Shown: positions 10,680 through 23,549, numbered from the stretch's first letter. The stretch is 64,000 nt of DNA from Siphonodentalium dalli (GCA_032622095.1 CP136066.1:201832978-201896977); one strand, 5' to 3'. Program-made: numbers and translations. Notes: generated by a model not told the origin, from the letters alone.

Positions 10680-11670
10680 CAGGGACGTGGCTAGAGGGTC
10701 TCCGTTGGGGGTGTCCACCTTGATAATTCCAACTGTACACCCGCCTTGAATCAGACCAGAGACAAGGTTTTACATAATTCAATTTGCACCCCCTTCAACC
10801 TTGAATCAAACTCTCCTTGAATCAGACCAAAGGTTTTGATATTCATATATTTTGAACCTGAAAATTGCACAAATCCTAAAATCTAGTGGTCTAACTCCAA
10901 ACAAATGCACACGACTACGGGCTATAGACCAGGACACACGGGGCCGACCATTGTTGTTCGGCCCGGTGTGAGAAAATTTTGAAAACTAAACAAGAAAATC
11001 GCAAAATCCTAGCATCTAGACGACTGACCTCAAGCTTTCATAGTGTTGGAAATTTCCAACCTCATACTCTCCCTTAGTTTGGAAATTTTCCAACTGATGA
11101 CCATTTCAGTCAACAATTTTAACCTAATGTAGTAAAATATTGTTTTCTTAAACTCATTAGCAGTTTTGTATTGGCCACAGGGAGGGACCAGGACACAGTG
11201 GGCCGACCATGCTTCGCCCGGTGTGGGAAAATTTTGAAATCTGAACAAGAAAATCGCAAAATCCTAGCATCTAGATTAGCCTCAAGCATTCATAGAGTTG
11301 GAAATTTCAAACCTGAAGTTGGAAAATTTCCAACTGATGACAATTCCAGTGACAATTTTGACCAAATGTAAGGACAATATTGTTTTCTTAAATCAACTAG
11401 AAGTTTGTGACTGGCCACGGGGGAGGGACCAGGACACAAGCTTTCCAAGTGTTGGAAATTTCCCACCTGACACCCCCTAAGGTTGGAAAATTTCCAACTG
11501 ATGGCCATTTCAGTCCAATATTTTTACCATAAGAAGGAAAATATGCAAATATTGGTCCCAAAACAATAAATTCCCCCCAATAGATTGTTGAAATTTCCAA
11601 CTGTTGAAAATTTTGATCAAAGTTGGGAGGGTGAGACACCCACCCAAACCCCCCTGTCGCCACGTCTCTG
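10680..11670. mobile_element. Non-autonomous hAT element, 991 bp, with 8-bp TSD
   Basis: The termini are CAGGGACGTGGCTAGAGGG on the left and, from the right end, CAGAGACGTGGCGACAGGG. Both sides carry CGGGCATC (10672-10679, 11671-11678). The 8-bp duplication and the CAG start fit the hAT superfamily. The empty site is visible at about 35983. The interior is about three tandem units of 250 bp (GGGCCGACCAT, GGAAATTTCCAAC, GGGAGGGACCAGGACACA). There is no transposase. The several open frames here are repeat translations. Confidence 0.88.
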
Positions 11671-11867
11671 CGGGCATCATCGTGTATGGTTGTGTTCCTG
11701 AAGTATAAGATGTAATTGCCGATAAAGCTGAACGATTGTCAGTTTGCTCATTCCATTTCAATTAGAATTACCTCTACATACAAAGATCACTGCTATACTT
11801 TTAAGATGTATTCTGGATTCGAGACTTAATGTTACCAAAAAAAATCCTACTTTGATATTTCCCTTCC

Positions 11868-12016
11868 AAGACTGGAGCTTCCTGAAATTTTGCGACAACC
11901 CTATGTCAATGCATTCTCTTATATATGCGAGGGGTCCATTTGGAAGACTTGCATATATAAGAGAATGCACTGGTACATGATTTTTAATGCTGCATGAGCG
12001 CAGCTCCCGTAATGAA
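11868..12016. mobile_element. MITE family F, short copy
   Basis: It runs from CCCTTCCAAGACTGGAG to GTAATGAAAGG and contains one palindromic core (AATGCATTCTCTTATATATG ... CATATATAAGAGAATGC). It aligns with the longer copy at 20551-20805. Confidence 0.65.
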
Positions 12017-12046
12017 AGGATTAAGGTTTAAAATAACATGTTTTAA

Positions 12047-12437
12047 CCCTTTACCCAACAGAAGGGCCCTGTGCCAATGCATTCTCTTATATATGCGAGT
12101 CGACCATAGGTCGCCTCGCATATATAAGAGAATGCATTGGCTTAACACATTAAAAATTTAAAAATTGTTAAAGAATGAAAGAAAAAATGGTAAAAAGTAT
12201 TAAAAAAAGATTTTTTTTAGGCCAATGCATTCTCTTATATATGCGAGGCGACCTATGGTCGACTCGCATATATAAGAGAATGCATTGGCACAGGGCTAAC
12301 TGTAACTATCACAATGTGGTCAATGAGCCGGTTCCAATGATATCCATATGTGTATGGTTCTATTGAGACAGACCGAAGATATTTTAGGCTGTTGAAGCTT
12401 TATTTGGCCGGTTTTGGCCGGTTTGTTGGGTAAAGGG
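12047..12437. mobile_element. TTAA MITE family C, copy 1
   Basis: The termini CCCTTTACCCAACAGA and TTTGTTGGGTAAAGGG are inverted, with TTAA on both sides (12043-12046, 12438-12441). It carries two palindromic cores (about 12074-12142 and 12221-12290) in opposite loop orientation, separated by an A/T-rich spacer. The empty site is seen at about 36660 (AACATGTTT then AAACGTGCTAC). Confidence 0.9.
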
Positions 12438-13045
12438 TTAAACAAAACGTGCTACATGAAAGACGCTATTTTATTTATATGGGATTTAATTCCTATCAGT
12501 TCGATGTGATAGAGGGACACCAAAATTAATTTGTTAAATTTTCAAGAACAAAATTATATTCGTTGGTATTTATACAGTATAGGTCCACTTTATCTGTCAT
12601 ACTTGGTTTTCAATATGTTTTTCAACAGAACAAAACAACCTGTTAAATTAGATTTCTTATGTTCTTAGTCCTGTAGGCTGCATATCGTGCGTATTTTATA
12701 CACATACAGCAACCTAAATCAAAAACAAAATACATTTCATAGAAATATTAGCCCCGAATCATGAATACATCTTTGAAGAGTGGATATTTTCTAACTCAAA
12801 CTCTGTAATTTTTATATTTGTTCTGCTTTTGTTGGACCCACCCTCAGTTTATTTTATTATATTATACATATTTTGCTTCATATATCCAGACATTTTAAAT
12901 AAAATGTTTTACTCACTAAATTGTTTTTTTTTGTACAGCCGCTATATACCGGACAACAAAACTATCTACAAAGAACACGTATAGTTCTTACCTTGTTGCC
13001 AGTTTTAGGCCATTTGAAAACAGAGCGCACATGGAGTACAGTGGA

Positions 13046-14315
13046 GTACTTCATTTGATAATTAACGGTGAGACGCCCGTTTTGCATAAATCCAGACAAA
13101 ATGGCAAGATATTTTCAACAAGGTATTCCTCTGGTTCTGTCTGGTGAAAAATCTCGAATTTCATATGTCATCACCTTCATTGTATGTATAATCTCGGCAA
13201 GTATTAAGCGACGACAAAACAATGGATTGTAATACATGTAAGAGGCTGGAACTATTATTTTCGTTTTTGACCCTTTCGGTATCAATAACTGCTAAAAATA
13301 ATTAATAATTTCACACAACACTCCAATCACCAAATAGCTTATTGAAAGGAGGCTTCCTTGGTATTATACTGTTGAGTAGATTTTTAATTGCATAATATAG
13401 CATTATACTCCAATATATTATAATGAAGAATAAAGCAGTCACAAATGTTCCAGACCAATAAAAACAAATGTTGATATGCAGCGTGGTATACTCATGCAGG
13501 GAGCAACCAACATGAATTAGGCTATAGTGTTAAGAGTTATGGTGGTTCGCTTCAAATTAGTTTGAACCCATGACCCAGAACTCACCACAGCCCCATTTTG
13601 CATTGATCAACATGCATAACATAAATATTCTCAAATATAGAAAATAATTATGGGTAGTTGCCTTTAAAAATAAAACTAATCATTAGATTTCACGAATCCA
13701 GAATAAGTCTCATCTCATGATCTTCCGATATGATATCATGGATATATGAACTGCACATTTGAAAAAAAAATTATTTCACAGAAGTTCTAGTTCTTGGTAC
13801 CTGAAAACAATGAAATTTTTAGATATTGTTCATGCCATATAAGTGAAGTAAATGAGGTTATAATATCCAATGTTTCGATTGTTCTTAAATATTATATGAC
13901 AATAATCGCTTGTACCAAATTTCACAACGAAATTCCTAACAGATGTTGAGAGAGAAAAAACAAACAGTTTGAAAAACCAGGAAATTTTGGCAAAATGTAA
14001 ATCTGACCCTAAAGTGCAATGATCAACGTGTCATACTGTGCTACCCCTTTTCGTGTCTGCACACACCCTTGATATGTATCGTGGCTCTACTCTATTGAAA
14101 CTAGATGGATTATTGGTGTATGTATAACCCGGTCTTCCTAATAAGCTAGCTAGGGGAGAGCACTTGCCCCATATTTTAGTACCGGGATATAAAGTCTAGG
14201 CCTCACAAGGCGCATAGAAAGAACAAAACACAACTTCACATTATTATTCCTTTATATGTATATAGAATAACATCAGCTATGTCCACATCGTAATCATATA
14301 TCACATAAGTGCATA
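13046..14315. other. No recognised gene
   Basis: AT-rich sequence without long open frames, clear exon signals or an obvious repeat. A poly-pyrimidine/AG at about 12925-12940 precedes the duplicated segment, not a supported exon. Confidence 0.4.
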
Positions 14316-14699
14316 AAGTGTATCGTCGGTGTGCTTCGGAAATGTCGTATAATAAAATTTGCCGCCAAAACTAAATTTTACAGGAGAGCAAAAAAACTCA
14401 ATAATTCTGCTTCTGTATGACCTACAACAATGTCGTCAGGCATGGAGACTAATTGATAGGCCCTCTATTCAATGGATATCATGGCTTATCGAGATACTGC
14501 CTTATATGGATATTAGAGCTCATACGACATTTCGGAATTATAAACAGATTATACGACATGTTTACGACAATTCGGATCTATTGTTCGTGAATGTCCGACA
14601 TCAGTCTGGAGTAAACTACATACCCACATATAAAAAATAGTGGTATCAGTATGAATCTGAGTGTATGTTTACATAGACTGGTCCGACATATACGACATT

Positions 14700-16440
14700 T
14701 CGACACTATGTCCGAACTATGATGGCTATTAATTATTCACACAATTCACACAATTCCAATGTAGGGAATGTTCTATAAACATTGGATGACAATGAATGTG
14801 TGTTTCTGTAACATTTTACGATCATATCAGAATACTGGGGTCCTCAATTAAGCTAAATAATGGTTGTGTACCCACAATGCTGAGATAATGTGATGTTACC
14901 AATTCCTATTACATCCAATACGTAATTTAGATATGACCATTTACACTTAATTATGAAACTAACCAGAATGACAAGTGTATTATATAGCAGACGATGGACG
15001 ACAACCCATAACCACTGCATGTTCATTATGGGTAATCCCGAAAGCGTGTACACATTCAGATGGGTCATGGTAAATTAGCAGACTGACAATCATTGGTATT
15101 ATCCACGCATTCATTATGAATCAGTTGGAATAATTGGAATGACGTTTTGTTCAAATTGAATGAAGTATTAATATTGACAATACCAATTTAAACAAATAAT
15201 AATAAAGTATCGATAATCTGACACACACGGAAATCCTTCCTCGTGTCTATGCACTTAAAATTAGTAATATCAGTTTGAAACTATATAATCACAATAACAT
15301 CGAAAGCATTATATTGCTCATGTCAGTGCTATATTAGCCTATATTGTTTTAGACATGAGTTAATCTATCGTAGAATGCATGGTAGTCAGATGGGATTATT
15401 TGCTTTAAATCCTGTAAATCTCCGTAAATTTTAGTACATGATCGAAAACTGCTTTAAATTGCATAAAATGTGCCCATTACCCTAACCTTAAACGCAACCG
15501 TGTCTATATGAAATGAAACGTTTGGTGGTTTGGTCAGGGCGAATATTGTTGATTAATGAACATATTTTATACGATAAAGCATGATATTTTAAGCATGATA
15601 TATTCTAATTAACTAGTTTACATAAATTACCATCAGAGGGAAATGAATGTTTTCATCTTATTACACAATATTGCGGTCACAAATTAATGGTTGCTATAAG
15701 GTATACACATCAGGTACTAATTCCTGCGTGTTGTTTTACAAAATTGGTTCATTTAACGGATATATTGGCAATCGTAATCATATATACACACATGAAATGA
15801 CTGATTATGTATGAATAAACGTCTAATAAACACACGATTTGTATTATTAGTATCACCAATGCATGGGCTCAAATGAGGGCGTATTTGATTGTCATTCTCA
15901 ATGTGGCAGTCAAAGTCTTATTGTATATTATTCATAAACTTTACATTTTGATCTCTGGTTACGTCATCTGTTGCAAAAAGCATTTGTTGGGATTTATTGG
16001 TACCAGTGGGTAACTACATAACAGCATACTACGTGTAGAAATCAGATAAACATCATAGCGATCGTATATGACAAACATTACCAACCTTGCTGACATTAGA
16101 CCAGGCGGATACACCAGAAACCCAATTTATATGACTTAAAATAATATTATGCTAACAACATATGTATCCTGTTAATTGAACATCATAAGACTACATTAAC
16201 AGCACCAACACGTCCACCAACTGGAGTTATTTGTGTTATGGCTGGGTATACACTGCTGTAGATCTGTATACAGATTTGTATGAAGTCACGTGTCGCGCAT
16301 TACTGTGATCACAACATAATTACCAATATTGAACGCGCGCTGATCAGTAATTTGGTAATTGACAATTCATTACGAGTCGTGTCAGTTTAGGCCAGACATA
16401 AAAATGGATCAACTATCAGCAGACAACAGCGATTTGGTAT
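14700..16440. other. No recognised feature
   Basis: Long AT-rich interval inside the 14.3-19.1 kb block. No open frame above background, no splice-bounded exon and no repeat stood out. Confidence 0.4.
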
Positions 16441-16684
16441 GTGCCGCATGTATTTAAAGTGCATCCTTATACCACTTGATAATGGTTCGAAGAAAGAATG
16501 CAAATCGCATAGGAATACATAATAAACAACCGTGTGCACAAATAGAGAGGCACCCATATAGCTTTAGATGGCGATTCCACCAATATTTAGGATTTCAGGT
16601 GATCATCTATATATCTTTAGGTCTCCTGTTTGACACCATCTGGGCGGTGGCCATTTTGGATCTGTATCCACCCTACAACACCCT

Positions 16685-17100
16685 TTATTTGACCAACTGT
16701 ATTAAAAATTCCAACTGATGACAATTCCAATGACAATGTTGGCCAAATGTAGGACAATATTGTTTTCTTAAATTAACTAGAAGTTTTTGACTGGCCACGG
16801 GGAGGGACCAGGACACAATCTTTCCAAGTGTTGGAAATTTCCAACCTGACACCTACCCCTATGATAAGGTTGGAAAACTTCCAGCTGATCGATGGCCATT
16901 CCAGCCTAACATTTTTATAAAAAGTAGGATATTACGCAGATATTGGTACGAAAACAATACCCCCCCCCCAATAAAATGTTTGAAAATCAAACTAAAAGAT
17001 AATTTTCAACCTATTGTTGGTTTGGAAATTACAAATAATGTTGTGTTAGGTATGAAATTTCCAACTATTGAAAACTTTGACCAAAGTTTCCATCCCTGTC
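16685..17100. mobile_element. Fragment of the 10.7-kb hAT family
   Basis: TTCCAACTGATGACAATTCC, GACAATATTGTTTTCTTAAA, GGGAGGGACCAGGACACA and AAGTGTTGGAAATTTCC match the interior units of the element at 10680-11670. The end motifs and TSD are not recognisable here. Confidence 0.75.
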
Positions 17101-17561
17101 CGTGTTCAATATTCGAAATACACGGGTTGAAATGACAACGAACACTAAAACACATTCGCCAAGCCCGAGTAATCAAAACAGGTTTGCCTGTCGCAATGCT
17201 TCGGCGATGACCGTGACGTATATCGGACACGATTTTTGCTCACACGAACTAATACCGTTTTCTTTCTGTGTGCATTTCTATATCAACCCGTTTACACTAG
17301 TCTGCGTGTTGATCTGTGTACAGTTCTATAGCAATGTAAATGCACCCTCTACCATTAAAGATGACATTCAGTTGATCGTTGATTTGCATTTTCATGATCG
17401 TGTCGTGACAGTTTGCCATCATCAATGCTCTAATCAGAACAATTTTTATACGTTCAGATAGTGTGTTCTAATATCTTCAAAATGACTCATAAATCATTAA
17501 TATCCAATTTAAATAAGATAATGTGTATGTCAATACCATTTCCACTACCCATAACGATCGG

Positions 17562-18513
17562 GCGTATATGGGGCGCCATCTCTTCAAATATTCGTTTTCG
17601 GAGATATCTCATTGGATCCAAGCAGATATCTGCTCGCATTATGGATATATCTCATCGGTTTCAAGGAGATATCTGCTTGGAATATGGAGATATCTCCTCG
17701 GAAATATTTTCAAGGAGATATCTCCTTGAAACCTAAGAGATATCTCCATAATGCGAGCAGATATCTGCTTGGATCCAAGGAGATATCTCCTTGGGTCCAA
17801 GCAGATATATGCTCGCATTATGGAGATATCTCCTTGAAATATGTTCAAGGAGATATCTCCTTGGATCCAAACAGATATCTGCTCGCATTATGGAGATATC
17901 TGCTTGAAAAATATTTCAAGGAGATATCTCCATTTTCCGAGCATGATATCTGCTTGGATGTATTTCGATCATAGATATATGTACTGTGGAAAAATCATTA
18001 ATATTTCATGGCCGCGGTTTTCCAAGGAGATATCTCCATAATCCAAGCAGATATGTGCTAGGAATATTTTCAAGGAGATATCTGCTTGGAATATGGAGAT
18101 ATCTCCTTGGGTCCAAGGAGATATCTCGTTGAAAACTATTTCAAGGAGATATCTACATAATCTGAGCAGATATCTGCTTGGATCCAACGAGATATCTCCT
18201 TGGATCCGAGCAAATATCTGCTTGGATTATGGAGATATCTCATCGGTTTCAAGGAGATATCTCGTTGGAAATATTTCAAGCAGATATCTCGTAGTTTCGA
18301 GGAGATAACTCCTATGATCCAATGAGATATCTCCATAATCCAAGCAGATATCTCCTTGGATCCAAGGAGATATCTTCACAATGGACCATATTCCAAGCAA
18401 ATATCTGCTAGGAATTGCAATTCCAAGGAGATATCTCCTCGAAACCGAGGTGATATCTCCGAATTACGAGGAGATATCTCCGAAAACGAATATTTGCAAG
18501 GATGGCGCCCCAT
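17562..18513. repeat. Array of GATATC palindromes inside a TIR element
   Basis: About 30 GATATC cores lie in roughly 890 bp. Most are in the self-complementary words GGAGATATCTCC or GCAGATATCTGC, joined by TTGGATCCAA-type palindromes. The block is enclosed by inverted ends: GGGGCGCCATC with AATATTCGTTTTCGGAGATA on the left, and the complement on the right. Reading frames are open on both strands and give near-identical peptides (EISPWIQADIC-like), which is the consequence of palindromy and not coding. Confidence 0.88.
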
Positions 18514-19159
18514 AGGCGTAAACATAAAATTTAACAAGATATTTCGTGAACGGTATAATGTTATATTAGGCTATATACAAATAATAAATATGTTGAATAG
18601 TGGGGTGTTGGGGCATGGGAGCATGGGAACACGTCCAACCTGGTCCGCCATGACTGGCTATGAAAGCTATAAACTGAAAATATTAGAATTATTTATCTAA
18701 ATGAATACATACATAAACATAATTGGACAATTAGGCTGGATTTGTTAATGGTGGTGTATATATACACATGTTGGGCTTACAATTATGATTAATAATCACA
18801 TATTTTAAGTTCTAGTCGTGGGATTGGTCGCTTTCAAACGATGTTTGGTCGCTTTCAAATGATGGGACGTAATTCCGAAATGACGTATAACACCATGCAG
18901 TCAACTAATATAATTCAGAAATGTCGTATAACTTATACGACATTTCGGAAGCACAAGAAATTGACCAATCAAAAAAATGCATAATAAGAACACGTCATTA
19001 ATTTTTTCTAGGAGGGGCTTTCTAGCCAGGATTGAATTTTTCCCGCTGTAGTCGATGACGTAGAATCCGATTCTGCAATAAAAATATTTCGCGCCAAAAT
19101 GACAAAAATCGCAGTATACGACATTTCCGAAGCACACCGACGGTATATGCATTTATATA

Positions 19160-20545
19160 GTCCAATGAGGGATCAACAATCCATGTGTGTATATATCTGA
19201 ATACTCAACTACTCAAAGACTGACTGTAAAGAACTGGGCCGGGAGATTATTCTGGTGGCCAGATCTTGAGCAAAGCTAGGCACTAGATCTTAAAAAGAGA
19301 TAAGTAGAAATTGGTGCAGGTGGCTTAAATTGGGCTAATGGGAAATTGGCGGGGAAACCAAAGTGTATAGAATAAGTATTATCCTTTACTGTTGCCATGC
19401 ATAATTATTTACTTGCTTGGGCTGGCTTTATTTATATGAGTGATGTAATTAGATCAGCTCCAACTTTGGCACAATGCTTCCATACAATTTCGGCTTACAC
19501 ACACTATTGGCTTCTGCAGACACATATGTTAGATATTAACACTGCCTCCTTCACACACATATATACTATATATTATATTTAACACTGCCACATATGCATG
19601 GAAGCTGTCCTTCTGGTCCTTGTCTCACGGATATATCGGTACATATATTACAGTCTCATCTGGTTGTTCTGAGCAAGCTGCAAAACAGAGTTCAGTCCCC
19701 TCGCTACGTTATGTCTGACCGCTGCCGGCATGTGTATTTTTTTAATTAAATTTAACATTTTTATTGAAGTTTTTTGTCAGTTATAGTTCATTCTGGCTTG
19801 AGCTAGACAATTTTCTAATGATTTTGAACAGTTCTGTTTCTCAAAATAATGCAGAATAAATTGTAACCTACAAAAGTCTCAAATAAATAAATGAGTGATT
19901 TCTTCACATTACGTGTCGGTCCTGACAGCGGTAATTAAGTCTTGTGTAGGGACTGAACTCTGCATGGAGCTTGTATTTCTGAGTAGTTCTTTCTTGGCTG
20001 AAACCGAGAGTGCTGTTCTCACCAGGGGCCAATACTATAAAAAATGAACACATGTAATTTACAAGAGGGTACACTTTCCAGTATTATAATACTGCACGTC
20101 GTATGTGGTTTATTTCTATTGGATTCTTTTTACTAATACTTCATCTTCGCACAATATCGACAAAAGCGGCATATGGCTATAAACCACTTAATTCCATTTT
20201 AACCGTCTGTATATGCATGTAAGCTTTATAGTATTGGCCCAAGTTGTGTTCACAACTTACTGGATATTCAAGCTCAAGCAAACTACTAGACGGCCCTGCA
20301 TGTCACCTGGTTTTTTTTATCCTTTCTGTGTCACGTTTGACAAAAATGTCAGCTTTAGTAAACACTTGTATCACGGTCGTCCAAGTTTGGACTATAGTTT
20401 TCCAGCTGATGAGCCACCCACCATGCACCTAGCCTATTTGTCTACGCAATTTTTCTTTTACCCCACCCGACTCAAAGTAAAACATTTCACTAGAACGGAC
20501 TATAGTAATAATATATTAACCAGAATATGTAATATTTGAAATTGG
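19160..20545. other. No gene seen; one short inverted repeat
   Basis: CAGAGTTCAGTCCC at about 19688 and GGGACTGAACTCTG at about 19948 form an inverted pair, perhaps a decayed MITE. The overlapping frames at 20213-20539 have no homology that I recognise. Confidence 0.45.
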
Positions 20546-20550
20546 TTTTA

Positions 20551-20805
20551 CCCTTCCATGACTGGAGTTTCCTGAAGTTTTGCGAAAACCCTGTACTAAT
20601 GCCTTCTCTTATATATGCGAGTTTCCCATCGTGAGCCTCGCATATATAAGAGAATAGAGTGGCCTAATATTATTTATCTTGACCTTATAGGCCAGTGCAT
20701 TCTCGTATATATGCGAGGCTCCATGTGGGTAACTCTCATTTATAAGAGAATGCCCAGGCACAGGGTTTTCAATGCTGCACCAGCACATCTCCCGAAATGA
20801 AAGGG
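20551..20805. mobile_element. MITE family F, long copy
   Basis: It begins CCCTTCCATGACTGGAG and ends GAAATGAAAGGG just before TTAA at 20806-20809. It contains two palindromic cores (about 20600-20655 and 20690-20762), diverged from the consensus. Confidence 0.72.
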
Positions 20806-20899
20806 TTAACGATCCACGATCCGATTTGGCACCAAATTATTAAAACCATCTTAATTTTTTTTTAAATAATTTTTATTCTAATCAAAAACATGAAAATCC

Positions 20900-21470
20900 A
20901 CAAAAGCATCCATCAGTTTCACTTTGAAATCGAGTACAATTATCACAACTGAGAACGCTCTGCGTGTTGTGAGGAAACGAAAGCATTAACGACCTTTATC
21001 CGAGACGATCATTGAAACTTTTGCTAGCCTGACAATTATTTTAAATCTTGTTAAAGCTTTCCCATTTGGAAGTTGATATCAGAACCTCATATAGTTATTA
21101 GTGGGCTCGTTGGTACGTTCTGATTATGGTGTGGTATATACATGGTATGTTTTTAATAATGGTGTCAAAATCAGACTGTGGATCTTTAATTATATTTTAT
21201 TATATTTATACATGTACGTGTCTATATATGAACCAAACAGGGACGTGGTATTGTGGATTCTTATTTCTGATTGTGCAAAAGCCGTCACATGATACTTCGA
21301 GAAAAAGTCATACTCGACTCTGAAAGTTTCCAGGAGTTCCGAACGTAATATTGGAATAGAATCGAGTCCAATATGCATTTTCGAGTCCAATAAGACTTTT
21401 ATAAAAGTTATCGGGTCTCCGGGTGACGTCACGAAGTAATTCTAATCACAACGTAGTAACTCAATGTTTG
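20900..21470. other. No recognised gene
   Basis: AT-rich DNA. Repeated GAGTCCAATA words at 21360-21395 echo the neighbouring foldback element. No supported exon. Confidence 0.35.
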
Positions 21471-21847
21471 GTACAGTATGCGTGTTATTGTACGAGTCCA
21501 AAGACACAAAACGTCAAAACGCAGTAATTAACTCTATGGAAAAGTGAATCAGTGAAATTGCGATGGATAATACACATGGCATTATACAATATTATGTACA
21601 GTATGTGTTTTCTTGTACACCTCCAGGTTGTGGTGAAAAGTCATTTTGGACGAGGCATGCAGCGTCTCGTCCAATATGACTTTTCACCACAACCTGGACG
21701 AGTACAAGAAAAACTCATACTGTAGTTAACATTGCATAATGCCATTCTTATTATAAATCACAATTTCACTGATTCACTTGTAAATAACGTTACTCCTTTT
21801 TGACGTTTTGTGTTTTTGAACTCGTACAATAAAAACACATACTGTAC
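21471..21847. mobile_element. Foldback MITE of 377 bp
   Basis: The left end GTACAGTATGCGTGTTATTG and the complement of the right end (GTACAGTATGTGTTTTTATT) match. The inner arms include CAGGTTGTGGTGAAAAGTCA and its complement around a centre near 21660 (TCGTCCAAAATG-type sequence). Nearly the whole element folds on itself. Confidence 0.82.
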
Positions 21848-21974
21848 ACAATATTGTATAATAACATTATAATACGGCATAGTCTATTATTCATTTGGAG
21901 GGATGTTTATTTCATAATGGATAGAAAGTCACGAAAGTCTGTAAAACAACTATGATCAACAAGTACATGTAAAT

Positions 21975-22460
21975 AAATAAAATACAGGTAAAATTAAATA
22001 AAATACAGGTAAAATAAATAAAAAACAGGTAAAAATAGATCAAATACAGGTAAAATTAAATAAAATACAGGTAAAAATAGATCAAATACAGGTAAAAATT
22101 AAATAAAATACAGGTAAAAATAAATAAAATACAGGTAAAAAAAAACAGGTAAAATTAAATAAAATACAAAATACAGGTAAAAATAGATAAAATACAGGTA
22201 ACATTAAATAACATACAGGTAAAAATAGATAAAATACAGGTAAAATTAAATTAAATACAGGTAAAAATAGATAAAATACAGGTAAAATTAAATAAAATAC
22301 AGGTACAAATAAATAAAATACAGTTAAAAATAGATAAAATACAGGTAAAATAAAATACAGGTAAAAATAGATAAAATACAGGTAAAATTAAATAAAATAC
22401 AGGTAAAAATAGATATATGTACAGGTAAAAATAAATCAAATACAGGTCAAAATAAATTTA
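21975..22460. repeat. Minisatellite, 20-21-bp unit
   Basis: More than 20 copies of AAATAAAATACAGGTAAAAT and the variant AGATAAAATACAGGTAAAAA. The variants alternate over part of the array. The minus-strand open frame over it is a repeat translation. Confidence 0.92.
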
Positions 22461-22921
22461 AAAACATTCTATTATTATCAATAAATTTACAATAACGATA
22501 ATTCGTATATCATAACCAGTGTTATGTAAATAATATCGTCACAAATACACTACCAATCAAATTCCAAATAATCCAAAAAAAATATATAAAAATAAATTAG
22601 TCCAACAAAACGCAAGTGTGTGAACATTGGTAAATATCAAAGCATTGAAAAGTATTCTGAAATACCAGATTTAGACTTACATAATTGAAATACCTGCTCG
22701 ATCAGTGATGTTTGTTGATAAATCGCTGTAACAGTAATGTTTAAATTACAATGATTTTTATCATGGGAATAACGCCATCGGAGAATATTTAATTTCAATA
22801 TCAGAACAAACTCGATTTATTTTCACTTCTTTATGATGATCAATTTATAGACTTCTGATATCTCACATCTACCAACTGTCACGTGACAGTCTTAGGGGTC
22901 TACCATTATCACATTGTTTAA

Positions 22922-23378
22922 CCCTTTACCCAACAGAACGGCCCTGTGCCAATGCATTCTCTTATATATGCGAGTCGACCATAGGTCGCCTCGCATATAT
23001 AAGAGAATGCATTGGCTTAACACATATTAAAAATGATAAAATTGTCAAAGAATGTAGAAAAATATTATAAAAATTGTTAAAAAATGTAAGAAAAAATTAT
23101 AAAATTGTTAAAGAATGTAAGAAAAAATGGTAAAAAGTGTTAAAAAAAGAATTTGTTTAGGCCAATGCATTCTCTTATATATGCGAGGCGACCTATGGTC
23201 GACTCGCATATATAAGAGAATTCATTGGCACATGGCATAACTATAACCATCACAATGTCGTCAATGAACCAGTTCCAATGATATCCATATTCGCATGGTG
23301 TTATTGAGACAGACCGAAGATATTTTAGGCTGTTGAAGCTTTATTTGGGCGTTTTTGGCCGGTTTGTTGGGTAAAGGG
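22922..23378. mobile_element. TTAA MITE family C, copy 2
   Basis: It has the same termini as copy 1 (CCCTTTACCCAACAGA, TTTGTTGGGTAAAGGG) and TTAA at 22918-22921 and 23379-23382. Two palindromic cores flank a longer, internally repeated A/T spacer (AAAATTGTTAAAGAATGTAA units). Confidence 0.9.
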
Positions 23379-23549
23379 TTAAACGGTGGATAATCATGAT
23401 TAACATCAGTAACGATCAAGCTTGTATTCTCGAGAAAAAAAAGATACCCATACAAGACATACAACCACGTCCCTGCTACTAATCTCATGCGATCGTTACA
23501 TGTGTTCTGTTATAACTACTTTATCTACCGCTTTTATTAATACACTTTT

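Larger units (their letters stand above)
11671..13045. repeat. Segmental duplicate of 35975-36985 plus 41586-41690
   Basis: Matching landmarks in order are GTATGGTTGTGTTCCTGAAG, ATACAAAGATC, GATTCGAGA, AAAATAACATGTTT, ACGTGCTACATGAAAGACG, TTAATTTGTTAAATTTTCAA, AATCAAAAACAAAATACATT and TTTGAAGAGTGGATATT. The copy at 36 kb lacks the family F and C MITEs present here and so shows their empty sites. The end (12945-13045) also resembles 45290-45370. Confidence 0.85.
14316..19147. mobile_element. Possible TIR-bounded composite element
   Basis: TCGGTGTGCTTCGGAAATGT at about 14321 has its reverse complement at about 19120-19145. The inverted identity is about 28 bp. The motif TACGACATTTCGGAA or its complement recurs inside both ends (about 14522, 14690, 18871, 18914, 18939). 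No clear target duplication and no transposase were found, so this could also be two separate related elements. It contains a hAT-like fragment and the GATATC array. Confidence 0.4.

Noticed and set aside
12940-13045. Exon starting after TTTTTTTTGTACAG
   Set aside because: The sequence belongs to the duplicated segment (also at 45290), contains stops in all useful frames, and shows no donor in phase.
17523-18336. Several overlapping open frames of 60-120 codons on both strands
   Set aside because: They arise from the GATATC palindrome array. The same peptide wording appears on both strands, which marks repeat translation.
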